Shown piece after piece: positions 42,550 through 53,588 of a DNA stretch of 64,000 bases. The position numbers and the translations under genes were made by a program. Every line of letters starts with the position of its first letter. The stretch's first letter is position 1. The stretch lies in assembly GCA_012064385.1 (NCBI GenBank), contig QRDG01000863.1:928090-992089 (forward strand). Reading direction: 5' to 3'. A model generated the notes under the pieces. That model did not search any database. It was not told the DNA's origin and saw only the letters and a program-made list of their open reading frames with translations. Source of the stretch: Puccinellia tenuiflora. Taxonomy: Eukaryota; Streptophyta; Magnoliopsida; Poales; Poaceae.

Positions 42550-42830
42550 TGATTGTGATAGATGCTGGTGGTGGGTGCCGGAGATGGAGAGGGTGTTGCA
42601 CCTTGGTCTGGATGAATGGATGCTTTTTACGAGTTTTCTAGAGTGGTGGCTCTCCCCTATCAACCATTTTGTGCAATAGTTTCTCCAGTTGTATGGGGTC
42701 CAGCTTAGTATTGCGCACATGTCGTGCTTTGCTGCCTTTTGTGAAGGTTACCTAGGTGTCCTACAACACTTGGGCTTTTGGTGCTCTGTTATTTCCCTCG
42801 TGTGTCGAATCTGAGGGGAAGGACATGAAG
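42550..42830 (+). pseudogene. Degenerate PF04195-like antisense protein remnant, probably of element E
   Basis: Plus-strand translation gives LDEWMLFTSFLEWWLSPINH, a stop, then LYGVQLSIAHMSCFAAFCEG followed by YLGVLQHLGFW. The hydrophobic F..FL(E) then YGV.L then FCEGYLG pattern matches the domain of the element R antisense protein (FGLQPHHL..FAEGYLG). It lies on the strand opposite to the LTR E orientation and about 550 bp from LTR E when A4 and A2 are ignored, the same layout as in R. Several stops follow (42831-43050), so it is dead. Confidence 0.4.
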
Positions 42831-43039
42831 CAGTGGCCTGCGAGGTGGCATCTGTTCTCCCACGGGAGTCCGCATACCCCAATTAGGGCTTCTCCTCGAA
42901 GGTAGATGGGTTGCACATCAACCACGGAAACGGCCGCCGTGGTAGATGCACTTAACGGACACGTGGAAAACTCCGTTAACATCGATGTCACGATGTCACC
43001 TCGTTCTGCCATGGTTACAAATCGTGGTAGATATCAGGC

Positions 43040-43310
43040 CCAAGCATGGCCTGCTCATGTTAAGTGGGCTGGCGTGTTAGGCTTGGCGTACCGGCCTGCT
43101 AGGGTTAGGTGGATTGGCTTGTTAGGTTTTGGTGGACTAGCCCGTTAAGGTTAAGTGGGTTGTCCGTTAAGGTTAAGTGGGCTGGCCCATTAAGGCTAAG
43201 TGGACTAGCCCACTAAGGTCGAGCAAACTGGCGCGTTAAGGGTATGTGAGCCGTCTTGTTAACTTTAGTTGGGCTCGCCCGTTAAGTCTAATTTGACTGG
43301 ACCGTTTGAC
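43040..43310. repeat. Degenerate 24- to 27-bp minisatellite
   Basis: About nine to ten imperfect copies of a unit like GTTAAGGTTAAGTGGGCTGGCC. Copies in the middle (43143-43200) are the most alike and the flanks decay. Confidence 0.7.
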
Positions 43311-43829
43311 CTGCCAAAAAATGTACCCCTAAAAAAGTAGCCCGTTACTATTTCGGCCCAGGAAATTATTCGAATCATTAGGCCCTACTAAAATTATGGC
43401 CAGGGATCATCTTGGTAGTGTTCTTCTATGTATGCCTCTGACAAATACCGCACTGCAAACTAAATTAGATATCGCTTATATGTGAAAACTATCTCGGACA
43501 GAAATTGAGATCCACAATTAGAGTAACGCACACATGATTTAGGCCAATTAATCAAATATTACGTCAACTGAAAAAATATTACAGACCCGAAATTTATTAA
43601 CAGTAATTAAATCAAATATCATAGTTGCATCCGTGATTTTTGCTCGAATGATATACAAAGATTCAGTGTTTTGACAAGATTATGTATACGTGTGTCTTAC
43701 CATTAGAGCAGGTGATGAGATCTTTAAGTAGTTTCTCGGTCAAAGTTACCTTTTTTTAAATTCTAGTACTGATGGGCTACGGTGGTGCCTAAAATTCACT
43801 GTGGTTTACCATCAGAGCAGGTGATGATC
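43311..43829. other. Gene-free AT-rich stretch
   Basis: No reading frame, repeat or RNA gene that I can support. Two short duplications occur: TTACCATYAGAGCAGGTGATG near 43699 and 43807, and ACGGTGGTGCCT near 43782 and 43873. They look like filler DNA at a repaired break next to the truncated LTR A5. Confidence 0.5.
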
Positions 43830-44283
43830 CCCCGGCATAGTATCGAAACAGGGCTCTAGATTGGTATCCGCAACGGTGGTGCCTCTGTATCGAAACTAGG
43901 CAAAACATTCTCTGTCTCAGGTTTTTTAGGTTGAGGGCAATTCATAGGCGAAGGAGGCGATGCACGAGGTGGATCTGCGGGTGGGGCCCATGGCCATCCC
44001 TAGGGCCGTGACACCTGGTCATGTGGCTTCTTGGTGGACCTCTTGGCTCCTTGGCTCCGTATCAAAAAATTATTTGTCCTCTCGTATTTTTCCCATTTTT
44101 TCCTTGATATTTTTCATGGATAAACTACGATGCCAGAAACATGCAGAAAACAACAACTAGCACTTTGCAATGGGCTAATAGGTTATTACAAGAATTTGCT
44201 ATAAAGCATGATAGAAATATGTAGTAACGATATTAAAGTAGCAATGAACAATCAAAAACTACAGATATGTTTTGGACGTATCG
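43830..44283 (-). repeat. Truncated A-family LTR A5
   Basis: Minus strand: CGATACGTCCAAAACATATC (TG changed to CG) followed by diverged A-family sequence as far as the GC-rich leader. It is cut near 43830. The internal side is at 44284, where AGGAATTAAGATTGGGGATG-like purine sequence (minus strand) precedes the LTR, so this is a 3' LTR. Confidence 0.55.
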
Positions 44284-44929
44284 ACATCCCCAATCTTAAT
44301 TCTTGCTCGTTCTCAAGTAGGTAATGACAAACAGATAATTTTTTACGTGAATGCTACCTAGCATGGATGTGATCAAGTAATGTAAGGCATGTGAGCCGAG
44401 AATAAAATATTCAAAACTTTGCCTATATTTGGCATCAAGAAAAAACAATTAAATAATATGGATCATCAAGTTATTTTCTTCATAAATTAATGCTTTGGAG
44501 ACATGAAACCGTACATAAGGTTAGAAACAAAAAAAAATGTGATTTATGTCTCAAATGCTAAAGCATCGATCTTCTACAAGACATCAAGCAATTATTCAAG
44601 ACAAGGCCAAGATCCAGTCAAGTGATCTAAGTCATATCCCTCCCGCATCAACTATTTCGAAGATAACTCAACAAATAAATGCATGAGAGAGTTTGTTTGG
44701 CACCACGAGGCTGTGGAAAAAATAGACCATAAATAGAGGTTGGATGAACAAATGAAGAAAGGATCAAACAATTTAAAGTGACCCTTGGACAAGAGGAACT
44801 CTTATAGTGATACTATAAGCCTCCATGGCTCTTTTGGATGTTCTCTCATTTGTCCTGTTTGTCTCTTTATTTCTTTATTTTTATTCCTCATAGGTAGGGG
44901 CAACATCCTAATGACTAACTGTTGGGAAT
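44284..44929 (-). other. Internal DNA of an A-family element, next to A5
   Basis: Similar to 55986-56654 (ACATCCCCAA.CTTAA.TC and GTTCTCAAGTAGGTAA, then CTTTGGAGACATGAAA). No gene. Copia element F1 begins at 44930. Confidence 0.5.
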
Positions 44930-46797
44930 ATGCCCTAGAGGCAATAATATAAAAAGTTTATTAAGCATATCACGTTTATGATAATAGTTTATTATCCATG
45001 CTATAATTGTATTAAATGGAAACACAATACATGTGTGGAATATAAACACCAGAGTCCCTAGTGAGCCTCTACAGGACTAGTTCGTTGATCAAGAGATAGT
45101 TAGAGTTTCCTAACTATGGACTTGTTATAGTCACTTGATAACGAGTCCATATCTATTAGGAGTAATGGTTGTGATGGACATGACCAAATAAAGAGTTGCA
45201 ATTAATCATGTCACAAAAGTTTTGTTGTCAACACTTTTAATATGCCAAATATAGTTTCCTTAGACCATGAGATTATATCACTCCCGTTCGCCGGAGGAAT
45301 ACTTTGTGGACATTCAAACGTCACTTCGTAACGGGGTGATTATAAAGGTGGCTTTCAGGTATCTCCGATGGTGGGTTGTTGGCTGATATGAATCAAGAGT
45401 GGGATTTGTCCCTCCAAGTGATGGAGAAGATTATCTCCAGGCCTTCCGGTAATATAGCATCAAAAGTCTGCAGACAAGTGATTAGGTTGTAATCACCGGG
45501 ATCCTATATTATGGACGAGTAAAGAGAACTTGCCGATAACGAGATTAAAACTGGACATGGGGATGTCAACGATTATATCTCGGGCAAGTAAAATATCGTG
45601 AGACAAAGGGAATCGGTATATGAGATTAATTGAATCTCCGGCCATCGTGGTTCAATCGAGGAAAAGGTTTTCTTTGAGTGTATAGGAATTAACATGGGGC
45701 ATCCCGGTCCCGCTATTTAATTATTGATATGATCATGTCTATGCATTCTCGAAACCCTTAGGGTCACACACTTAACATTCCGATGAAATTTAGTTTTTGC
45801 GATGAATTAAATGATGAAATGAACGAATGGTGATTCGGAGTCTCGGATGGGATCCCGGACGTCACGAGAGGTTCCGGAGGAGTCCGGAGAATAAGATTCA
45901 TATATGGAAAGTTGTTTCCGGAGGTTTCGGAAAAGTTCTGGAATTATTTGCAGGGTACCGGAAAGGTTCCGGAATGTTCTAGAAGGGTCTAGAAGTGGGA
46001 CCACATATTGTATGGGGCCCACATGGACCAAAGGGGTGCAGCTGGCCACCTGGGCCAGCCGCACCACCTAAGGCCCACATGGTCCAAACCGAATTGGCCT
46101 AGGAAGGGGGAGCCGGCCAACCCTAGGAAAAGTCCTAGGGGGACTCGGCTTGGGGCCAAGCCACCCCTTGGCCGGCCGGCCCTAGGGCTCCCCCTCCACC
46201 TATATAAAGGGGTGAGGGGAGGGGGGTGCGGCACACCAAGAGGCTGCCCCCCAAGCACCCTAGCCGCACCACCTCCTCACCCAAACCCTAACCCTAGCCG
46301 CACCCCTTCCCCGAAGGGCTGCCGCCACCTCCACCTCCACACCATAGCCGCACCACCCCTTGCCCTAGGGGCTGCTGCGCCTTGCTCCTCTCCCTCTCCT
46401 CTTGCTTGGCTTGGCGAAGCCCTGCGTGTGGAGATCGTCATCGTCACCGGCACTACCGTCGTGCTGCTGAGATCATCAAGGCCACGTCCTCTCGCTTGCG
46501 GGATCAAGGAGTTGACGTCTTCATCGAGCCGTACGTGTGGACGCCGCGGAGGTGCTGCCCGTTGCTGCACTTCACCGGATTGGATCTCGAGGATAATACA
46601 TCTCCTCGCGACTAGACGAGTCTAGTTGCGGGGATCGACTAGCCAACCCCTGCACCGACAAAACGCGTTTGTTGATCTTCAAGGGTAAGAGATTGGATCT
46701 CACCTTCGCTATCTTCATCTCGTAGATCTAGATCCTTGGGGTTTATTCCGCTTGCCGCGTAGGAAATTTTTTTGTTTTCCATGCTGCGACCCCTTCA
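44930..46797 (+). repeat. 5' LTR of F1
   Basis: 1,868 bp. TATA box TATATAAAG at 46201-46209, then a C-rich leader with AACCCTAACCCTAG. Short open frames in the GC-rich end recur in all F LTRs but look like compositional artefacts. Confidence 0.85.
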
Positions 46798-47781
46798 GTG
46801 GTATCAGAGACTAGATCTATTCGTAGATGTTGGTGTGATTAGAACACAAGGAGTTGTGGGCGTTGATATTTTATGTTGCTACCTTTTCTCGTGCACTTTG
46901 CATCTTTGCGGTATTGTGAGATTGAAGCGGCCCGGACCAACCTTACTCGTCCACGCACGAGAGACCGGTTCCATGACTGACATGCAACTTGTTTTGCGTA
47001 AGTGGCTGGCGGGTGTCTGTTTCTCTTGCTTTAGTGAGGATGCAATTTTCAATGGAAGGCCTTTCAAAAGGATGAGTAAATAAGCAACTATTATATCACC
47101 GTTGTGGTTTTTGCGTAGATTAGAACGGTTCTATCTCGTTGACCCAAGCCACGTAAAATTTGCATAAACAAAGTAGAGGACGTCTAACTTGTTTTTGCAG
47201 AGGGGGTCATGTGATGTGATATAGCCAATGTGATTTGTGATAATGTATGCAATGATCATGTTTGTAATATTTCGCGACTTGCATGTCGACGAGTACGGCA
47301 ACCGGCAGGAGCCATATGGTTGTCTATTATTTTATGTGACCTGCGAGTCATTGAATCACCATGTAATTGCTTTACTTTATTGCTAAGAGTAGCATTAGTT
47401 GTTTGCAATAGTTGGTGGACAACCATGGTGATGGCGCCACGATGATGGAGATCATGCCGGAGATGGAGATCTTGCCGGTGCTTTGAAGATGGAGATCAAA
47501 AAGCATAAGAAGAAAGGCCATATCATATCACAATTTTGAATTGCATGTGATGTTAATCCCTTTTATGCACCTTATTGTTATGCTTAGATGTGATCGCGAC
47601 GGTAGCATGATAAGGTGATCTCTCATGTTAATATCAAGATAATTAAGTGTTCTCCCCTAGTATGCACCATTGCGAAAGTTCGTCGTTTCGAAGCATCACA
47701 TGATGATCGGGTGTGATAGATTCAACGTTCACATACAACGGGTGTAAGCCAGTTTACACATGCGAAAATTACTACGGTTGT
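44930..47781 (+). mobile_element. Copia element F1 (BARE/WIS/Angela-like), 5' LTR and leader only
   Basis: The LTR 44930-46797 begins TGTTGGGAATATGCCCTAGA and ends CTGCGACCCCTTCA, followed by the primer site TGGTATCAGAG (46799). The left flank is CTAAC. About 980 bp of gene-free leader follow and end at the single N at 47782. F1 differs from F2 by many substitutions and small indels, so it is a separate copy rather than the same one sequenced twice. Confidence 0.8.
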
Positions 47782-47782
47782 N
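47782..47782. other. Ambiguous base (N), probable assembly join
   Basis: The only N in the window. Sequence before it (45711-47781) and after it (47783-49866) are homologous, in the same order, so the N joins two copies of one 2.08 kb LTR-plus-leader block. Confidence 0.85.
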
Positions 47783-48884
47783 CCGCTATTAATTATTGAT
47801 ATGATCATGTCTATGCATTCTCGAACCCGTAGGGTCACACACTAACGTTCCGATGAAATTAGGTTTTGCGATGAATTAAATGATGAAACGAACGAATGGT
47901 GATTCGGAGTCTCGGATGGAATCCCGGACATCACAAGAGGTTCCGGAGGAGTCCGGAGAATAAGATTCATATATGGAAAGTAGTTTCCGGAGGTTTCGGA
48001 AAGGTTCCGGAAAATATTATAGGGTACCGGAAAGGTTCCGGAAGGTTCTAGAAGTGTCTAGGTGGACCCACATGGACCGAAGGGGTGCAGCCAGCCCTTG
48101 GGCCAGCCGCACCACCTAGGGCCCACATGGGCCCATGCGGCAAAGGAAGAAGGGGGGCCGGCCAAGTCCTAGTTGGACTAGGGGCCGGCTCCACCCCTTT
48201 GGGAAAGGGGCCCAAGGAGGAGTCCTAGATGGACTCCAACTTGGGGGCAAGCAAGGGGCCGGCCGGCCCCTACCCCAACCCTAGTCGACCACCTATAAAA
48301 GGAGAGGGGAGGGGTGCGGTACACCAAGAGGCTGCCCCCCAAGCACCCTAGCCGCACCACCTCCTCACCCAAACCCTAACCCTAGCCGCAGCCCTTCCCC
48401 GAAGGGCTGCCGCCACCTCCACCTCCACACCATAGCCGCACCACCCCTTGCCCTAGGGGCTGCTGCGCCTTGCTCCTCTCCCTCTCCTCTTGCTTGGCTT
48501 GGCGAAGCCCTGCTCGTGGAGATCATCATCGACACTGGCACAACCGTCGTACTGCTGAGATCATTAAGGCCACGTCCTCTCTCTTGCGGGATCAAGGAGT
48601 TGTCGTCTTCATCGAGCCGTACGTGTGGACGCCGCGGAGGTGCTGCCCGTTGCTGCACTTCACCGGATTGGATCTCGAGGATAATACATCTCCTCGCGAC
48701 TAGACGAGTCTAGTTGCGGGGATCGACTAGCCAACCCCTGCACCGACAAAACGCATTTGTTGATCTTCAAGGGTAAGAGATTGGATCTCACCTTCGCTAT
48801 CTTCATCTCGTAGATCTAGATCCTCGGGGTTTATTCGCTTGCCGCGTAGGAATTTTTTTTATTTTCCATGCTGCGACCCCTTCA
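47783..48884 (+). repeat. 5' LTR of F2, right 1.1 kb
   Basis: Begins in the CCGCTATTAATTATTG region, about 780 bp into the LTR. TATA at 48294-48300. Confidence 0.85.
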
Positions 48885-50150
48885 GTGGTATCAGAGCCTA
48901 GATCTATTCATAGATGTTGGTGCGATTAGAACACAAGGAGTTGTGGGCGTTGATATTTTATGTTGCTACCTTCTCGCGTGCACTTTGCATCTTTGCGGTA
49001 TTGTGAGATTGAAGCGGCCCGGACCAACCTTACTCGTCCACGCACGAGAGACCGGTTCCACGACTGACATGCAACTTGTTTTGCATAAGTGGCTGGCGGG
49101 TGTCTGTTTCTCTTGCTTTAGTGAGGATGCAATTTTCAATGGAAGGCCTTTCAAAAGGATGAGTAAATAAGCAACTATTATATCACCGTTGTGGTTTTGC
49201 GTAGATTAGAACGGTTCTATCTCGTTGACCCAAGCCACGTAAAATTTGCATAAACAAAGTAGATGACGTCTAACTTGTTTTTGCAGAGGGGGTCAAGTGA
49301 TGTGATATGGCCAATGTGATTTGTGATAATGTATGCAATGATCATGTTTGTAATATTTCGCGACTTGCATGTCGACGAGTACGGCAACCGGCAGGAGCCA
49401 TATGGTTGTCTTTTATTTTTATGTGACCTGCGTGTCAATGAATCACCATGTAATTGCTTTACTTTATTGCTAAGAGTAGCATTAGTTGTAGTTGCAATAG
49501 TTGGTGGACAACCATGGTGATGGCGCCACGATGATGGAGATCATGCCAGAGATGGAGATCTTGCCGGTGCTTTGGAGATGGAGATCAAAAGCATAAGAAG
49601 AAAGGCCATATCATATCACAATTTTGAATTGCATGTGATGTTAATCCCTTTTATGCACCTTATTGTTATGCTTAGATGTGATCGCGACGGTAGCATGATA
49701 AGGTGATCTCTCATGTTAATATCAAGATAATTAAGTGTTCTCCCCTAGTATGCACCGTTGCAAAAGATCGTCGTTTCGAAGCATCACGTGATGATTGGGT
49801 GTGATAGATTCAACGTTCACATACAACGGGTGTAAGCCAGTTTACACATGCGAAAATACTACGGTTGTCTTGATGAGCCTAGCATGTACAGACATGGCCT
49901 CGGGAACACGGAACCGAAAGGTTAAACACGAGTCATATGAATGATATGATCAACACTGAGTTGTTCACCATTGAAGCTACATCATCTCACGTGATGATCG
50001 GTTGTGGTGTAGTGGATTTGGATCGTGTGTCACTAATCAACCAGAGAGATGTTGAGTTTAGTGGGAGTTCATATATGAATTTGATTAAGTTGAACCAAAA
50101 TTATCATAAACAAGTGTCCTAAAGATGTCTTTGCAAAATCCTTGTAGATC

Positions 50151-50717
50151 ATGGCCGACTACAGTAGTATGTTTCTTGCCGAGGAGCTGCGTGTCAATGG
50201 GTCAAATTTCATCGAGTGGTTTGAACGTCTTAGAGAAGTCCTATCAACAAATGATCTGCTCTACGTGTTACATGAACCCTTAGAAGAGAAACCCGATGCT
50301 TCTGCAAGCTACAACAAGCGTATGGCTTGGCTCAATCGGAGTAAGACTCACATTCAAGTCAATTGGTTGATGAGTGTCTTCATGAATTCAGACCTGTCCA
50401 AACAATTCAAGAACTTGAGTGTCATTGAGACTGTCACTAAGCTAAAGAAAATGTTCATAGCACAAGTGAGAATTGCAAGGTTTGAAGGTCTAGGTGTATT
50501 TCTTTCATCTAAGATGGAAGATAATGATCGCTTAGAGGAGCACCTGGAGAAAATGTATAGGATATATTACACTCTTTTGGATGCTTGGGATATGGAGATG
50601 AGTGACGAATTCGCGATAGATGGGTTGTTGCATTCGCTTCATCCCAAATTCAAGAATTGTGTCAGAGACTATGTCAAGGAAAGGGATTCGATCAGTTATC
50701 CAGAACTGGTGTCTTGA
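50151..50717 (+). CDS. Copia gag protein of F2 (188 residues)
   Basis: ATG 50151 gives MADYSSMFLAEELRVNGSNF, followed by FIEWFERLREVLSTNDLLYV, MFIAQVRIARFEGLGVFL, DAWDMEMSDEFAIDGLLHSL and YPELVS, then a stop. This is the UBN2/Copia gag fold (W-x-x-Y/F start, LxxxL and HPKF(K)). Normal Angela/BARE gags are longer and continue into a CCHC knuckle, which is absent, so the protein ends after the core domain. After the stop, a degraded continuation (SKGIP) can be read before sense is lost. An intact frame in an otherwise empty element suggests recent constraint or recent activity. Fit to the family is good; whether it is made is unknown. Confidence 0.75.
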   Translation: MADYSSMFLAEELRVNGSNFIEWFERLREVLSTNDLLYVLHEPLEEKPDASASYNKRMAWLNRSKTHIQVNWLMSVFMNSDLSKQFKNLSVIETVTKLKKMFIAQVRIARFEGLGVFLSSKMEDNDRLEEHLEKMYRIYYTLLDAWDMEMSDEFAIDGLLHSLHPKFKNCVRDYVKERDSISYPELVS

Positions 50718-53588
50718 CTTCGTCAGATCGAAAGGAATCCCGTAGCCAATGCAGAAGGTATATTTTGATATACTAGTTATAAATGTTTAAACGTCCCATT
50801 TACACTTGTGGTGAGATAAGTATTTGATACTTGTGCTGTTTTGTGAAAACAGGGCCCGCCGTTTGAGAAGTGCATGGAGGGACTGAGTGGATTTCGCGGG
50901 AAGATGGCAATCAAGGAGTTGATGCTGGCGTCATTTCACTTCTACATTTATCGTTTTAAATTAGAGGATTTGAATGAGTTTTGTAATCGAATTAAGTGTG
51001 ATCTTAAATTAGTGTGTCTCGGTTTGTGAGACGGTCATTCATGTTAAAGACAAGTGGTTGTTCTGTTTTCATGAGTAATCCTTTTTGGAGATCACGTTTC
51101 GATTATGAGATTATTGTCCTTTGTTAGATTTAAACGATAATTAGTTAAACACTTATAAAACGAAGCATGCTAAAAATGTCCAATACTTGATAATGATTTT
51201 GTTTTAGTTGTGCTATAGTGTTGGTGAGTATTCTGATGCGCATCACCAAGTAGCATGATTAAAAGATGCCATTTTCTGAAAATGCCATGAGTAGCTGAAA
51301 ATAAACACAAGTGTTGGTTGTATTTTTCAGTTAATAAGAGACATCATTGTTTTATCTTCTTCATCGTGAATGAGTAAATAGGAGTATTTATTCATGTCAT
51401 GATGAGACCATGGAAGTAGAGGATATTGAGTTAACAAGACAATTGAGTCTTTTCGATTTGATCAAAAGAGACGAAATATTTGAGTTATTGTTTAGTATGA
51501 AGACTTGTGACAAGTGTTATCGCAAATTACAATATTTAGAGATTATTCAAAAGTGTTTTGACAAACCTAAAGTGTTGTAGTCACATTATATTTGATATTA
51601 TGTGGTCATAAAGAAGGGATTTGAATTTAAGGGTTTATTTGTATCATTTAGATTTATTTTGATAACACTCTGTTTTAAATAAAGGATCTATTTAATGATT
51701 TGCGTTTCGCATATGAGTTATGTGAAATAGTGGTTTTAATAATTATGAGATAATTAAAAGCCAAAGCAAATGGAGTTTTGTAGAATATTCATATGAGATT
51801 ATGAATAGAGATTCCACAATGTGAGACTAAAAGGGACAAACCAATGTGTTTGGTTGTGTTGTGTATTTTAGTGGTTTTATCATGAAATGGTTTCATGGAT
51901 AAAAGAATTGTTGGAATAAATTTAGAAAGCTTAAACCTTGCATGTTTATGTATCAAGTGGCACATATGTAAAGTGCTATGTTGGTTAAAACTTGACACAT
52001 GACAGATTTTAATGATGGTGATCATTGAATTTTGGTTTAGCTTGTCTAAAGAGCAGTAGGTTTCAAGAATATGAATTTTGTCAAAAGTTGCAAATAATAT
52101 TCGTGATTTACTTGTCATGTTTTAGAAACAAGACATACCTGCAAAACTACAAAGGAAGAAATAGAAACTTTAAATACGAAAGTGACTAAAAGTCATTCTA
52201 TATTAAGTTTAAATCACGAAGTAATTGTTACTTGATTTTGTGAAAAGAATGTTTCACATATTTATTTTGCAAATAGTTTGTGTGGAATAAATAAAACTTA
52301 AAGCTGGCAAGGTACTGGCGTTTCGTATATGAGTTCTCGAATCTTAAAGAGTTAAGAATTTTTGGAGGAGTCCAAATTGTCGAGAAAGTGCATAAGAAAC
52401 TGAGTGAGATCTAATTAAGATATGTGGTGACATATATTAAGTTAGAGCAGAAATTATTTTCCATAATCAAAATATGTGGTCACATATGTTGGAGTGGGAA
52501 CTAGTTAAATCATGGTCAAATATAAAGATAACATATTTTTGAGTGGGAGCCATAGTGGCTTCACAATTTAATATGTGTATGGTATATTTGAGTGGGAGTT
52601 TACAACATCGTGTTTGAATGAAATGGAGATTTCATAAATGTTGTAAATGTTGTCATGGACCAAAGCATAACTTGTGAAGTTAATTTGAACGTCAAATATC
52701 CATGGAGATGGATGTATCTATGGAGGATAGATAAGTTTGATAAACATTAAAGTCAGGATGTTTTAACCTAAATAGTTTTGAAGGAGTTCAAAATAGAAAC
52801 AAGAGAAGAATGGTTCATCTCATTATAACATATAGGTGAAACATTGAGTTGAGAACTCAGTGCAAAATTGATGGTTGGAGGATATGTTGGAATTCACTAT
52901 GAATTGTTCATAGGTCTTAACATATAAGAACCATGTGTTTGTATTTGACGATATGTGACCCAAGTTCTTAATTGTAAGAACATGTTAAATGAGGAGTCAT
53001 TTTTCATGGAATTGAGATGAATTTAGAATATGGTAGACTTGATTGAAGTCATAAAGCCAAACTAAATTGGAGATCTCTTAATATCAGAGTAGCACAGCGA
53101 AAGCATGATCTGGAAATATCGAAGTGACATGATACACTGTCGATTTGTTAAGTCTACAACATATAGGAGTATATGATTAATTCAAGGATTAAATTGATAT
53201 AATATTTTGGTTTGAGAAAGTTGTTTCAAGATCGAGTGAGCTCCAGATGCATATATTATGAGAAAGTCCATTTGATTGATCATACATCATATAGCATAAA
53301 TGGATATGAATGTCTCACTCTATAACCAAACATATTATATACATTATGTGATAATGAGTTTTATCATGGGATGATAGGAAGTTTATCATGTGATGATAAA
53401 GTAATGTCAAATTAGGTGACAGTTACAATTTGTTGCAAAGAACATAAAGAGCTGTAAACTACAGAGCACGGACAGAATCTCTTCCACAAGCAAACATGAT
53501 CAGCACTAAGACTTCATGAGTGAGACTCCATGGGTGTTGGATCGAGGAAATGTAAACTAGATTATTGACTCTAGTGCAAGTGGGAGAC
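50718..53588 (+). other. ORF-less AT-rich region of F2 in place of pol
   Basis: No frame of significance, except a 109-codon minus-strand frame (51789-52118) without a domain. Polypurine-like GAGTGGGA words recur (52491, 52543, 52591) before the real purine tract AAGTGGGAGAC (53578-53588). The 3' part (53500-53588) resembles the usual tail of BARE/Angela elements. Confidence 0.6.

Noticed and set aside
46280..46300. Telomere-like AACCCTAACCCTAG in the F LTR leaders
   Set aside because: Only two units and part of the LTR sequence in every copy; not a telomeric insertion.
46277..46570. 97-residue minus-strand frame conserved in all three F LTRs (also 48365-48658 and 54961-55254)
   Set aside because: It lies antisense in the GC-rich LTR leader and is conserved only because LTR copies are similar. 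No domain and no start context.
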